This document shows positions 23,506-34,089 of a stretch of DNA of 64,000 bases, in pieces. Every line of letters begins with the position of its first letter. Positions within the stretch are counted from its first letter, which is position 1. Under the pieces are notes generated by a model. That model was not told the DNA's origin and did no database searches. It saw only the letters and a program-made list of their open reading frames with translations. Source of the stretch: Cheiracanthium punctorium (lineage: Eukaryota; Arthropoda; Arachnida; Araneae; Cheiracanthiidae); assembly GCA_038373885.1 (NCBI GenBank), contig JAWZYV010013548.1:292304-356303 (forward strand). The letters are read 5' to 3'. The position numbers were made by a program, and so were the translations under genes.

Positions 23506-24784
23506 CGTCAGCTTGAAATTTTTTTGAATCCTTCAGTGCAATAAATTATATTTATACTTATTTTATCAATAATTTATTTTTATTATAAACTTAAGGCCGG
23601 CATCTGAGCTGCGGGCATCCTATTACTATTCGAGAAGAACTATGTTTTGGGCTTTTTAGTTCTTAATTAAAAAAAAAAGAAGTTTATTATTAATAATATT
23701 TTTTAATAAAAAATAATTAATAATAATTGTATTTATTATAATTAACTCTGCTGTTTTCGACGTTTTTTAAATCTTCAGAATTTCCTAAATCTCTGTTACA
23801 TCAAATTATAAGATCTTTAATCGCGGGAATGAAAGTCTGTTTATGATTTCTTTTGGTTGTCACTTCAAAGAACAGTCCAGCAGCAAGCTATAATTTTTTG
23901 CAAGATTAGGAAAGGGGGGAAAAAAAAGTTGGAACGCTTATGAAATATTTTATTTTTTCATACAAATTAAAAACTGAAAAGACTGAAATATGTTTGCTAA
24001 CTGACTTTTGTCAGTCAATGAAAAAAATATTTCTGTATGGCAAAATGATCGCAATATTTATCTTAACTTATTCTTCAAAATAAATCGCGAAAATATATAT
24101 TTTAAATCTAAAATTTATAGTTGAGGGGGGGGGGGATACAGAAAACACACACCCTTTTTATATACATAAATGAAAATATAAAAAATAAAGTTTTTATTGA
24201 ACAGTTGTCTTACAGTACAATCTAATCCTTGAAATAAGATTGAATAAATAATAGTATCGATTAAAATACGTTTTAACCAATACTTTATTTATTCTAGATT
24301 ACTTTTTTAATACGACAGCAGGGGGGGGGGAACATGGGATTCTTTCTCTATTTTTATTTTCATATGTATTTTAGTTTTACAAGTTATTCAGCAATTCAAT
24401 TTTTTTCTTCTATTAAAAAGCAGTGGCGAATCTAAAGGTCGTTTCTCTCTTGAACCACAATCTGCCGAGTTGTTAAGGAGTTTAATCTACCATTGAACCT
24501 AGGTTTAACTTGTTCGGAGAGGCAGAACCTATTCTAGATCGTCGGCCATCCACGTGCAAATTAAAAATTGGCTGCATCTTTTTACAAACAGTATGATTTA
24601 ATTTTTCCCCGCCGCCCTTAAACTTGACCAGCCACGTGCTGTGCACCATCATGCTCACGCTAGGATCGGTCCTGTGGAGAAGATTCCCTTTCTGTCACCT
24701 GAGTTCCTTTTAAGCAAATGTCTTTGAATACTTCTCTGGAAAACAGCGAATGCGTACGTACAACTCTGAGCACTGAGCCAACGC
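23506..24784. other. AT-rich non-coding stretch
   Basis: No gene recognised. Isolated G runs at 24124-24134 and 24321-24330, and a hAT-like left end CAGTGGCGAATCTAAAGG at 24422 without a right partner, suggest eroded element fragments. Confidence 0.45.
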
Positions 24785-25199
24785 CAGGGTCAGATTTGCA
24801 TAGTTGAGGACTTGGGTACTGGTACGTGTGGGGGATCCCTACACAAAAACTTACTGTAAATTATACTTTATATTGAATCTAATTTATTCACTCTCAAATC
24901 ACCCATGCATAAACATTTACTTTACATTAAATTTTCGAACACGACAATCATGCGGCTCAAGAATTCCTTAGGTTAAAATTAAAATTTGCTTAAATTAAAA
25001 TTTGAGTATTTTTAATAAATTTAACTCGATAATCAGACATTTATTGTGATTATCAGGTAGAAATCAGTACTTTAAAGTGTTTGAAACATAATTTTAGTAG
25101 GTCTTTCGATAGCCGGTGGAGAATTGGGGAGGGGGTGACGACTAGAAAATGTTGGCCCAGGGCACTTGCCTCGAATGCCCTACCGTAAATCAGCCCCTG
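24785..25199. mobile_element. hAT-type non-autonomous element
   Basis: Ends CAGGGTCAGATTTGC and GTAAATCAGCCCCTG are imperfect inverted repeats. The flanks GCCAACGC and GCCAAAGC match at 7 of 8 positions, a hAT-length TSD. The right-end block with GGGCACTTGCC and GCCCTACCG also occurs, diverged, at 55600-55647. No coding capacity in 415 bp. Confidence 0.78.
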
Positions 25200-25694
25200 G
25201 CCAAAGCGGAGTTTTCAAAAATCAACATGGGAAGAAACACGGGTCATCTTTTCAATATGAGAAACTGTACTTCCCTCTCTGAAAACGGAGGAAAAGGGAG
25301 AGAAAAGCAATAAACTTTAGGTTTACCATGACCTGCACGGTTAGGTTTACCTGACCCTACGACCTGCACGTGCGGATGACCATCCCTCCAGGCCCTCCAG
25401 TGTATGGAAACGGATTCCCGTAAACGCAGAATGTGCGCCGGCGTTTAGCTATATTCACACTACCACAAACTGGAGCATGCGCTTTACATCTTTTACCTTG
25501 AGCTTACGCTGGGCAAGGCGTTGATTCCCATTACACCGCTTTCACAGCCAGAAAGCCAGGAAGTCGAAAGAAGCACCCCTCACTCTCATTCTCTCTTGGA
25601 ATTGTCCCCTTCTCCCTTAGACTTCTTCCCCACACATTTCCTTTCTTGTTTTCTCCCACACAAAAAAAACATTCTGAGAATGACTCTAATAGTA

Positions 25695-25945
25695 AGTCTG
25701 CATGTCTCATGCAACTTTGAGGAAAAATTCGTAAGCACAAAAATCGCCTTCAAAAATGGGCCGAGGAGTTACCTGTTCAGGGAAATATTCGAAATTCAGT
25801 ATATTTAACATTTTTTTCCTGGGTGTTTCGTAACCCATAGGTTCATTTGTTTGTAACAGCGCATAGTACAACTTGTAAAATGACATTCTAATTTTTTCTG
25901 CGTCACTAGCGCAATTAAATTCTCCAAAAGGCGCATGATTTCCAA
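25695..25945. repeat. Dispersed repeat, partner of 11940-12210
   Basis: Same ordered blocks as 11940-12210, including TTCGTAAGCACAAAA, CCTTCAAAAATG and GTGTTTCGTAA. The frame at 25521-25808 runs into this repeat and is not supported as a gene. Confidence 0.75.
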
Positions 25946-26306
25946 AAAGAATAACCGAATATATTTTAAAGACGGCTTCTAATGTTATCCAAACACTTTA
26001 AAAAAATTCTTTCTCTTTCTCGTCACTTTTTTATATTGAAAATAAATAAGTATAAAAAATTAAGCATAAATAATTAAGCATAAATAATTTACAATAGTTG
26101 ACCATGCCCTAATCTCACAATGTCGACTAATGTGAAAGACAGAAGTAGTGCTGGCTTTCAGAGATATTTTCGGATGAATTTACTTGAAATTCGAGACTGG
26201 CTTTGTGAATGCAGTTAAGTTCGTAAATAAGTTTGTTCCTTCCCAAAAATGGGAGTGAACAGGTCAACAACGAGACAACGCCCCTTCCCCGTTTTAAATA
26301 TGCAGC

Positions 26307-29022
26307 CAGTGGCGGATTTAGCTCTTGAGAGGCCCGAGGTGCAACTCAATTTTGAGCCCCCCCCCCCCCCGCCTCCTATAAAAAATATTTTTCACTATAG
26401 TTATAACTTTACATTGCGCGTCTATGCACACGTTTTTTACAGTAATTAATGATTTACTTAATCACTCTGATTAACCAATATTAAATTACAACTGACTGGT
26501 GGCTGTATTTCAAAGGTTGCTAATGTTCCGATTCAAGTAAAAGTATTAAAACGATCTGCTAGTTCTTGGGTAGAAAAAAATACACTTGATATTAAATTTA
26601 CTACTTATGTGTATTTTTAATGCACTCAAATCTTTCTTTGTGAGGATATATGAAATTTCAGTCAAATTGGAAGATAATTGAGGAAGTTAACAATAAAAAA
26701 AAAAAAAAAAATAGTAAGCTTGATCGGCCATTTAGTTTTTTCGATTTTCGACCTGTATTTCATCCTATTACATAGGTATTGCATCAGCCAATTAAATTAC
26801 GTATGCATTGAATTCTATAATCGCTTAATTTAAGTTGCTTTTTTATGCGGTCCCTATTCACCGCATAAAAAATACTTCTTAATTGTGTTGCGCAAACTAT
26901 TTTTTAAAGCTGCTGGTGAAGTTTGGTGAGATTATGCGTTTTCTTTTATTCGGTCCCTATCCACCGCACAAAAACAAGTTTGAGTGTAATCTAGTAATCT
27001 ATGAATAATAAAATAATATTTGTAGATTATTATATTAAATTTCACTATCATTAGGTAATAATAACAGGGGACTTTCATTTTGAACAGCAGTTGAACATTT
27101 TTGAACATTAGTTGGAATTAATTTCATTCTAAAGATTCGGATTTATTTTTTGGAATTTCTGGGAATGGAAAATGTATTCAGTCTTCATCAGTCAAAGCTG
27201 TTCGTCTCACTGCTTTGTGAGACGAAGTTTTGCGTTACACTGTTTTGTGTTATATATATATATATATATATATAAACTAATAAGTAAAACACAATATATA
27301 CTGCTAATAAGACATGCCTCACATTAAAAAGATAACAGCTAGAAGCAAGAATTAGAAACCACAATTTGAAAATAATAATAATAATAATAAAAATAAATAA
27401 AAGCTGAGCCAAATAAAGAGCAATAATTAAAGCGAAAATAGAATGGAACGGAAATTATAACCACTGACACCATCATCGGGAGCCACGAACAGTGGATTAT
27501 AATTAAAAGCAAACAAAATAGTAGGGTTTCGGTTGTGTGGCATATCAAAAGAGATATTCACCCCACACATTCTGGGCTCTACCCTAATATAAAAAGGAAA
27601 AAAAGATAACAAAAAAAAAAAGAAATAGAATTGAAAGATCTGCATACCAATCTTGAGCACATGTGGAAGACAACTAATACGTGTTGCCAATGTTAAGAAT
27701 TGTAAAAAGTGAAAACTGGTGTCCACAAAATAAAAATGTAAACATGGAAAGAAGAATGTATAGGTGTTGCCAAATACTAAAGGGTAATATTATTATATTT
27801 TATGAGTAACCAGGTATATTAATTACATTAAAGATATATAGAATAATAATAAATTAAAATTATTGAATAAAATAGATAGTATAGCCAATTAAATATAACA
27901 TATTGTTTTTAAAATTAAAATGATTATTAATAGTGACAAAGTATGAATAAGTTATTGTATGACAGAAGATTAATCTAATAAATTAAAAAAAAATGTTTTT
28001 TGTATTATTAAATATAGGTATATATAGGCAGCATATTGTCTGTTTTTCTTTCTCCTACTTTTTCCTCCTTGGCTCTAGCTGCTTCTATTTTTGTCGTTTA
28101 ATTTTCTCGGTTGGCATCGATTTCTTGTCTTGTCTGTGCTTCCCCCTTCATGTTTGGCTAGCATCCATGCTGTTTTTTTCACTTAGAGCTATGGTCGTAC
28201 CCCCAGGTTACGTAAAGCGACATCTTTTGTCAGGTAACCTTCAGAAACCTAGCTATTTTTGTTTTTTTTTATTGATATGTGAGTACAGTGGTACTTGATA
28301 ATGGAGTACTCCATTTCAATTTTCCACTCCATCTCCACTTTATTGCAAGGGTTTATCAAGTTAGGCTTAAGCCCACGTGATCTCACCTGGCTTGGTTTCC
28401 CCACTTCTTTTTGGCTTCGATGGCCCTGTTTTAAAATATTTATAGCCTCTGGAATTTTAATTATAATTTCATGTTTATGTATTATATTTGTTATTATGTG
28501 CTATCAATTAATATTTTACTTGGGATACCATATTACGTAAGTTAAGCTATTTTATATTATATTATATATATATATAATCAAATCTTATGCAAAAGTAAAT
28601 AAAAATACAGTGGTTACACACGTTACATAGCGCTTATGGAAGCTGCTTAAAGGAAAACATGTGTATAATATTATTTAGCAAATACTAGATAAATGCCCTC
28701 CCAGGCCAGCCATTGTTGTTATATAATAATAAATTAAAATTATAGAATACAGTTTTTACTATAACACATTTCCCTGGCAAAGCCTCAGGCTGTGAGTCAG
28801 AAACCTATGGTTTCGATGTTGTGCATTTCTCCCTCTGATGAAGACAATGCATTTTATGCTTTAATTATATAACAACAATGGCTGGCCTGGGGGGCATTTA
28901 TCTAGTATTTGCTAAATAATATATATATATATATTCTTTTTGAGAACCGAAATTTTGAGGCCCCTTAGATTTGAGAGGCCCGGAGCGCGCGCCTCATGCG
29001 CCTATTGGGAAATCCGCCACTG
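26307..29022. mobile_element. 2.7-kb hAT-type element without a recognisable transposase
   Basis: Ends CAGTGGCGGATTTAGC and GGGAAATCCGCCACTG are inverted repeats with an exact 8-bp TSD TATGCAGC on both sides. The shared motifs GAGAGGCCCG and GAGAGGCCCGGAGCGC lie near the two ends. The interior has low-complexity tracts, TA repeats and the hairpin element at 28668. The frames at 27993-28540 are hydrophobic and unrecognised. It is either an internally replaced hAT derivative or has swallowed other insertions. Confidence 0.9.
28668..28922. mobile_element. Long-TIR hairpin MITE nested in the 26307 element
   Basis: Arms 28668-28726 and 28865-28922 are reverse complements apart from a small difference in a CCTCCC/GGGGGG stretch. 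Each contains GCAAATACTAGATAAATGCC or its complement. The arms flank a 138-bp spacer. AT-rich flanks hide any TSD. I do not recognise the superfamily. Confidence 0.85.
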
Positions 29023-29476
29023 TATGCAGCTGTTTGAGAATTTTTGCCATTTTTAAAAACGGTTACAGGCAGTGGTGTAGTCGAAGGGGGACGGGGGACG
29101 CCGCCCCCCTACTCTTTCACTTCAGCCCATACGTCCCCCCACTTTTTATTCTCAGGGGGGACGCTCATTTACAAGGTTTTTTTTTAATTCTGTGAAGAAA
29201 TTAAATTTTTTTTTTGTTCGCGCGAGAGCAAGTACATCGGTATAAAAATCAAAAGGAAACTTTTGAGTGTTTGAATCGACTTTACAAATGGGATTGAAAG
29301 AGTTTCTTAAACACTTCAGTAGTGAAAACATATCCATGAGAATAGAACAGATTATAATCTTTTCGAACGCACTCTTGGTAAAAAAATGTCTTTCCGAAAA
29401 AGTGACAAAAATCGGGGTAGCGAATAGTCACGTACCATTCCAAAAGAAAATCTGTCACTTTGACATTGGATTGTTG

Positions 29477-29768
29477 CCTCACCACGGCACAGTGGTTATA
29501 AAACTAGAAATGGTAGACGGGCTAAGTGTGAAGGTCGAGGGTTCGGGTCCCATTGCGCGTCCGTCGATCTAACCGTCCGGAGTTTTCCGTGGTGGGTTTT
29601 CCGTAGCAAAGTTTCTCTCCGAAACTTTGCCTAGATGCAGGTTAGGTCCCCTTAGAAAGACCTCCACGGAGGGCACCCCCTCTTGTGTTGTCTTTCTGAC
29701 GAGGATTTATAACCGGGCTTCGAGCCAAGCACACAAATCCACTATACGTGTTTACAATAACAACAACA
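29477..29768 (+). mobile_element. Full-length tRNA-derived SINE
   Basis: A 14-bp TSD, ACATTGGATTGTTG, flanks the element exactly (29463-29476 and 29769-29782). The head has a B box GGGTTCGGGTCCC, the body has GGAGTTTTCCGTGG and GGTTAGGTCCCCTTAGAAAG, and the tail is an AACAACAAC repeat. At about 290 bp this is the most complete member of its family here. It lies inside the hAT-type element at 29070 and is therefore younger. Confidence 0.93.
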
Positions 29769-29812
29769 ACATTGGATTGTTGACAAATGTAAATGGAAAA
29801 AATTAAGTAGCT

Positions 29813-30000
29813 CCGATGGCGCGTCCGTAACAGTTCGGAGTTTTCCGTGGTTTTCACCGAAACTTAGCGTGAATACGGGTTAGGACCCCTTACAAAAACC
29901 CCAACGGAGGGCACCACTCCCCCTTGTGCTGTTATTTTGACGAGGATTTTAAGAGGGCTTCGAGCCAAGCACACAAATCCGATTGCATGTTTGCAACAAC
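29813..30000 (+). mobile_element. 5'-truncated SINE of the same family
   Basis: The TSD AAATTAAGTAGCT occurs at 29800-29812 and 30001-30013. The copy lacks the tRNA-like head and starts near GCGCGTCCGT, then keeps GGAGTTTTCCGTGGTTTTC, GGGTTAGGACCCCTTAC and a GCAACAAC tail. 5' truncation with an intact TSD is the signature of target-primed reverse transcription. Only 44 bp separate it from the previous SINE. Confidence 0.93.
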
Positions 30001-30228
30001 AAATTAAGTAGCTTACACGGTTGATCCAAAAGACTTATTTTAGATTATTAACAAGTAATCAATAATTTAGCAATGAGTTCAATTTAATTAATTAATAAAC
30101 AAATGATGGTTAAATTAGTTTTATTGGTTGTTTAAGGAATAATTACAATTAATGAATCCGATAAGTGTAGGTTAAATTTCGTGAAAAATGAGCGTCCCCC
30201 CACTTTTTTTCTTAGGACTACAACACTG

Positions 30229-30817
30229 GTTACAGGGCTAATACATTTTCAACGCCCTAATTTTAATGTCAGGAGACGCCACTGATTAAAACATCGACGT
30301 AGTTACAGGTGCGGACAAACTTCGTGAAACCGTTTTAGAAATATTTCAACCCGATACAGAAGAATCAAATTTTGAATGTGCTTTTTTGAAAAGAATTTAT
30401 GCATTACGGGGGGGGGGGGAACCTTCACAAGCCGAGATACCGTCAGACGACGACGGGCGCCGACGAGTGATCAGAGAAGCGTTTTGCTTTGTCTGCTTCG
30501 GCGAACAGTACAGCAAGAGAGGTGAATTCTGCTGAGACGTTAAAACGGAAAAACCTGTCTTGTTCGGCCTCAATTTCTTTCTTCCTTTCTTTTACTTCCC
30601 ATTGCGCGCACGAATTTTTAATAAAGAGCGTTTTTAAATTTTATATTTTGTTACACGTAACCCAGAGAGAGAATCAATTAAATGTTGCTTAAAATTAAGT
30701 ATTTCGTGGCTTGATCCATAATAATTAGTAATGATTTTTTTCTTTTTGGTTATGTACATTTTCATAAATGATTAGTAAAAGTCTTTTAATTTATTTGAGG
30801 GGGCGATACGTCTTGCC
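30229..30817. other. Intergenic stretch, no gene recognised
   Basis: AT-rich with a G run at 30410-30419 and a moderately GC-rich patch at 30420-30520. The 67-codon frame at 30489-30692 has no recognisable domain, and its context gives no support. Confidence 0.45.
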
Positions 30818-30969
30818 CAGAGACGGATTAATGCAATTTTGTGGGCGGCTAGTTGAAATTTGTATTTTGTGGAAGTAAAGTAGGATTTCTTACATTTTTT
30901 ATGCAATTTCCTTTTTCTTTCGGAGGAGTAATCGCCCCGCGCCCCTCCAACCCCTTTAATCCGTCCGTG
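30818..30969. mobile_element. hAT-type MITE, GGCGGATTAATGC family, diverged
   Basis: Ends CAGAGACGGATTAATGC and CTTTAATCCGTCCGTG, interior GTGGAAGTAAAGTAGGAT as in 23340. The flanks GTCTTGCC and GTCTTACA agree at 6 of 8, so this is an older insertion. Confidence 0.75.
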
Positions 30970-31290
30970 GTCTTACAATTAGTTAACTTTGCAAGAAGTT
31001 ACGTTATAGATTTTTAAGTGATTAAGTGAAATCGGCGTAACTGTTTAAAAAAGAAAATACAAAAAATAACCTAAACACAAAAAATTTTGGTACCCGAGAA
31101 CAGTAATCGGAGCTTTCTTTTTCTTTTACATTTCTGAACAATAACTCACATAAAAAAGCATTATTCTTTTATTCAGCAGAAAATAAAGATGTCTAAGTTG
31201 AAATAATCAAAAATATCAATTTATTTATTCATTGTAACTAATTCACTGTTTTAGTATTATTAATAATAATTTATTTATTGAAGAAAGAAG

Positions 31291-31463
31291 CAGTGGCGTA
31301 GCCAAGGGGGGGATAGGGGTCACAACTCCCCCATGAGGAATTTTTTGCCATACAAAATGTATATTCTTCAATCCTTTATCGCACACACGTATACATATAT
31401 GTGAGTCGCAGTAGTCGTAATCCCCCCCCCCCCCGGAATGAAAATTTTCTGGCTACGCCACTG
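31291..31463. mobile_element. hAT-type MITE, GGCGTAGCC family
   Basis: Ends CAGTGGCGTAGCCAAGG and CTGGCTACGCCACTG with G and C runs inside. The flanks GAAAGAAG and GAAATAAA match at 6 of 8. The interior CATACAAAATGTATATTCTTC places it with the 21644 and 43050 copies. Confidence 0.85.
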
Positions 31464-31789
31464 GAAATAAAAGCATATTTAAACTACCATAAATTATTTT
31501 ACCTCCTTTGCATATGGAAGGCCTAAAATAATACGTTAAGATTATATTTTAAATACCATTACTAAGAGCTGCACTTTTATAAGCTGTGCCGACTTTGCTT
31601 TATTTAAACAAAAATTCCAGTTTTGCATTCATAAAATGTCTAGAAGTTCTCGTTCCACTGTTTTCCAAAAACAAGAAAATTTTTGCATCTAATATAAAAC
31701 AAAAGCTTGCATAATGCACGACAATAATTGTTTTCCAGTGGCAAAAGGTCTTGATAGATAATTATTGTTGTGCAGTAATTCGCCAAGTA

Positions 31790-32000
31790 CACCCTCCAAA
31801 AAAAGTATTCGAGTAAGAGAGAAATTTCCTATTTTAGATTTGCGAATAATAATTGAGTTTTTGAAAAACGCACTACTTGATAGAAATATGGAAAGTCATA
31901 TTTATACATAGCCTAATTCATATTCTATGATTAATAATTTTTATATGCGAAACCAACGTAGGAAATTTCTCTCTTGCTCGAATACTTTTTTTTGAGAGTG
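31790..32000. mobile_element. TA-flanked MITE with about 40-bp TIRs
   Basis: Left arm CACCCTCCAAAAAAAGTATT followed by CGAGTAAGAGAGAAATTTCC is mirrored at the right end by GGAAATTTCTCTCTTGCTCG then AATAC, a T run and GAGAGTG. TA flanks both ends (31788-31789, 32001-32002). The TIRs differ at a few positions. The arrangement fits a Tc1/mariner-type MITE. No coding capacity. Confidence 0.8.
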
Positions 32001-32069
32001 TACATAATTACGTAGGAAATGCCTTTCGAAACTTCGTGGATCTAAAATAAGAACCCCTCATGTAGAGGT

Positions 32070-32112
32070 CTGCGCCGCCGCGCCACTCCGCCGCCGCCGC
32101 CGCGGTCTAGGC
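32070..32112. repeat. CCG-rich microsatellite
   Basis: Short GCC/CCG trinucleotide run in an otherwise AT-rich area, followed by a GC-rich GGCCGGGACGCCGGCG segment. It stands out in base composition, but no frame or promoter context makes sense of it. Confidence 0.8.
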
Positions 32113-32184
32113 CGGGACGCCGGCGAAGAACGCTGATTTTACACTGCGTTGTACAATAGGCTCCAAAACTTTTTTTAAAAATTG

Positions 32185-32735
32185 TACCTAAACTTTCAAC
32201 TGCTTATTTTTTTCTGGATACTTCTTAAAGCTAGTAACTTGTAAAGATACAACTTAAATTTTTTGAGTCAAAGGCGTAATTTGATTGTTTTAAAGACTGT
32301 TTAAACATTGCATTACACCTCAAAAGAGCCTTGTGGGTTTGAAAGCTTAGAAGGTTGTGAAGGAAAAAAAAAACCCGCTTAAAAGCAAATAATGTTTCAA
32401 TCGTTTATTGATAACTAGATGTATCGTGAATGTGCTATATAAACAACTTAAACCTTTCCGATTTTGATAAAGATCTATTGCAATGGCGGTTTAATGCAAG
32501 TATGTCGGAGTTGGGGGGGGCGGTTAGTCTGTCACTGGGAGCGGTTAGTTAGAAGATTGACATATACATCCATTTTATGGAAGTAAAATAGGATCTTTAA
32601 CATTAATTTCTTTTTTCTCGGGGCGGGGAGCGGTCGCCCGGTCCCCCCTTTAATCCGCCCTTGCTCTATTGTTTCAGTTTTGCAGTAGAATTATTTTAAA
32701 AGTGTACCACAACGGCAAACTCATACTCTGGAACC
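32185..32735. repeat. Dispersed repeat, partner of 48665-49015
   Basis: Both loci share CTGGATACTTC, GCTAGTARCTTGTAAA, GAGTCAAWGGCGTAATT, CTGTTTAAAC, TATCGTGAATGTGC-like and ACCACAACGGCAA blocks in the same order. This copy carries a hAT-type MITE at 32481 which the other lacks. The family is unknown and non-coding. Confidence 0.82.
32481..32663. mobile_element. hAT-type MITE, GGCGGATTAATGC family, with an empty-site paralogue
   Basis: Ends CAATGGCGGTTTAATGC and TTTAATCCGCCCTTG, 7-of-8 TSD (ATCTATTG/CTCTATTG). The core GACATATACATCCATTTTAT is identical in wording to that at 23340. The host repeat at 48665 shows the uninterrupted equivalent near 48967-48985, confirming the insertion. Confidence 0.9.
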
Positions 32736-32739
32736 CCAC

Positions 32740-32905
32740 CAGTGGCAGAGCGCAGAGCGCTCTGAACTGGGAGACTTGCGGAGTTTTCCGTGGTTTTCAA
32801 CGAAACTTCTCGTAAATACGAGTTAGGACGCCTTACAAGTCCCCCACGGAGGGCAATCCCACCTCCGGCCTAGATCCCTATCGCAGATAATTGGCCGTAA
32901 CCTCC
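32740..32905 (+). mobile_element. SINE fragment, TTTTCC-GTTTTC family
   Basis: Carries GGAGTTTTCCGTGGTTTTC, AAATACGAGTTAGGACGCC and CCCCCACGGAGGGCAATCC, matching the 29477 SINE body. A further tail GATAATTGGCCGTAACC is also found after the next SINE. The tRNA-like head is missing or too eroded to identify. Confidence 0.78.
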
Positions 32906-32914
32906 ATTTCCATT

Positions 32915-33341
32915 TCTGAACCTGGAGACTGAGGGTGCCTGGTTCAAAATCATGTCGCGACCGCCGACCTAACCGTTCGTAGTTTTCCGTGGTTTCCTCC
33001 GAAACTTAGCGTAGATACGAGTTAGGACCCCTCAGAAAGACCACCACGGAGGGCACCCCACTACGGATGAGTTCGAGTAAATTTTTTAAAGCCCGAGCCG
33101 AGGACTTTTAATTCGAGCCTTAACGAATGATATTATTTAAGTCGGAGCCCGAACCCGAAATATCAGCTAATAGATAAGTAAAAGTCAATTACTTCATTGA
33201 CGGAATATCATAAATTTTGTCGTTTCTGCAAATTACAGACAAATATAATCGAGCCCGCGCGAGCCCGAACACAATCGTGATCTCTATACCCCACCCCTCG
33301 GCCTGGAGCCCACGTGTAGCTAATTGGCCATAATCGCACAA
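32915..33341 (+). mobile_element. SINE interrupted by a hAT-type MITE
   Basis: The body runs from a tRNA-like start with TGGTTCAAAATC through GTAGTTTTCCGTGGTTTCC and GAGTTAGGACCCCTCAGAAAG to GGAGGGCACCCCAC. It is then broken at 33062 and resumes at about 33287 with CCACCCCTCGGCCTGGAGCC and AATTGGCCATAATCG. The resumed tail corresponds to the tail of the neighbouring SINE, which supports one element split by an insertion. Confidence 0.75.
33062..33286. mobile_element. GAGCCC-rich hAT-type MITE inside a SINE
   Basis: Begins TACGGATGAGTTCGAG and ends CGTGATCTCTA, with GAGCCCG-rich arms as in 35445 and 40612. The flanks CACCCCAC and TACCCCAC match at 7 of 8. It shares ATATCAGCTAA and ATTACTTCATTGA-type interior blocks with the other two members. 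It splits the SINE at 32915, so it is younger than that SINE. Confidence 0.8.
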
Positions 33342-33354
33342 CATCATACTCAAG

Positions 33355-33629
33355 GCCGTGGTAGCCCAGTGGTTAAGGCGTTGGACTCGTAACCGGAAGG
33401 TTGTGGGTTCGATACCGGCGTACCACTAAAGACTGCGGTGTGCTTGCACGTTAAATCCGTGGTTCCGAAACTCCTCTCGGCGGTCGCTAGCAGTTTTCGA
33501 GGGGTGACAATATTCAGAAGTCCGCCACCTTCTGATGAGGTTCCAAATTTTGGCGGGAAATTCCGGGAAGGACGTATATGTAGCTCTAAGCGACACATTC
33601 AGTGACGCGAGCTGTCCTCTCCTGGCAAA
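33355..33629 (+). mobile_element. tRNA-derived SINE, third family
   Basis: Flanked by CATCATACTCAAG and CATTATACTCAAG (12/13 TSD). The head is strongly tRNA-like: A box TAGCCCAGTGGTTAAGGCG and B box GGGTTCGATACC with a short acceptor-like GCCGTGGTA start. The stems are imperfect and no standard anticodon stem closes, so this is not a working tRNA gene. The 3' body contains TCAGAAGTCCGCCACCTTC. Confidence 0.88.
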
Positions 33630-33667
33630 CATTATACTCAAGACTAGTTTTCATAAAAATTCTAGTC

Positions 33668-33996
33668 CAGCGGTTCTCAACCTTTTAACGTCCCCCCTCC
33701 CCACCAACAAAGGCTAACTTACGGTGGCACCCCCCCCCCTCACATTTTTCAGCATACATTCAGTTTTTTAATCTTTAACAATGAACATTTAGTCGAATTT
33801 TCTGCAAGATAATGTTATCAGTAAAGTTTGATTGAACATTTTAAGCAAAAAAGGATATACTGAGTAAAAATGAGAATAAATAAGATGATATTTTTAAAAA
33901 CATGCATCACTACTTGCTCTTTGGTTTTTCTAGCGCCCCCCTGTAAACGCTCTGCGCCCCCCTTGGGGGTCGAGCCCCACAGGTTGAGAAACGCTG
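33668..33996. mobile_element. hAT-type MITE, GGTTCTCAACC family
   Basis: Ends CAGCGGTTCTCAACCTTTT and GGTTGAGAAACGCTG, C-rich blocks inside both ends, and a perfect TSD TTCTAGTC. It is homologous throughout to 56416-56697 in the opposite orientation. This CAGNGGTTCTCAACC terminus is one I recall from hAT MITEs in several animals. Confidence 0.95.
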
Positions 33997-34089
33997 TTCT
34001 AGTCTTAAAAAAAATCTCATTTTAGCTTCAATTTATAACATGTGTGTGTGTTTGTGTACGCATACACCAATTTTCATTATGCTCTTTTT

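Larger units (their letters stand above)
29070..30228. mobile_element. hAT-type element hosting two SINEs
   Basis: Ends CAGTGGTGTAGTCGAAGG and CTTAGGACTACAACACTG are inverted repeats and the 8-bp TSD GTTACAGG is perfect. Inside each end, a GGGGACG... block and its inverse meet AAATGAGCG or its complement, extending the inverted repeat. About 480 bp of the 1159 bp are two SINE insertions, so the original was roughly 0.65 kb. The reading frames inside show no transposase motifs. Confidence 0.92.

Noticed and set aside
33355..33430. Genuine tRNA gene
   Set aside because: A and B boxes are good, but the anticodon stem does not close and a 12/13 TSD surrounds a 275-bp unit, so it is a SINE.
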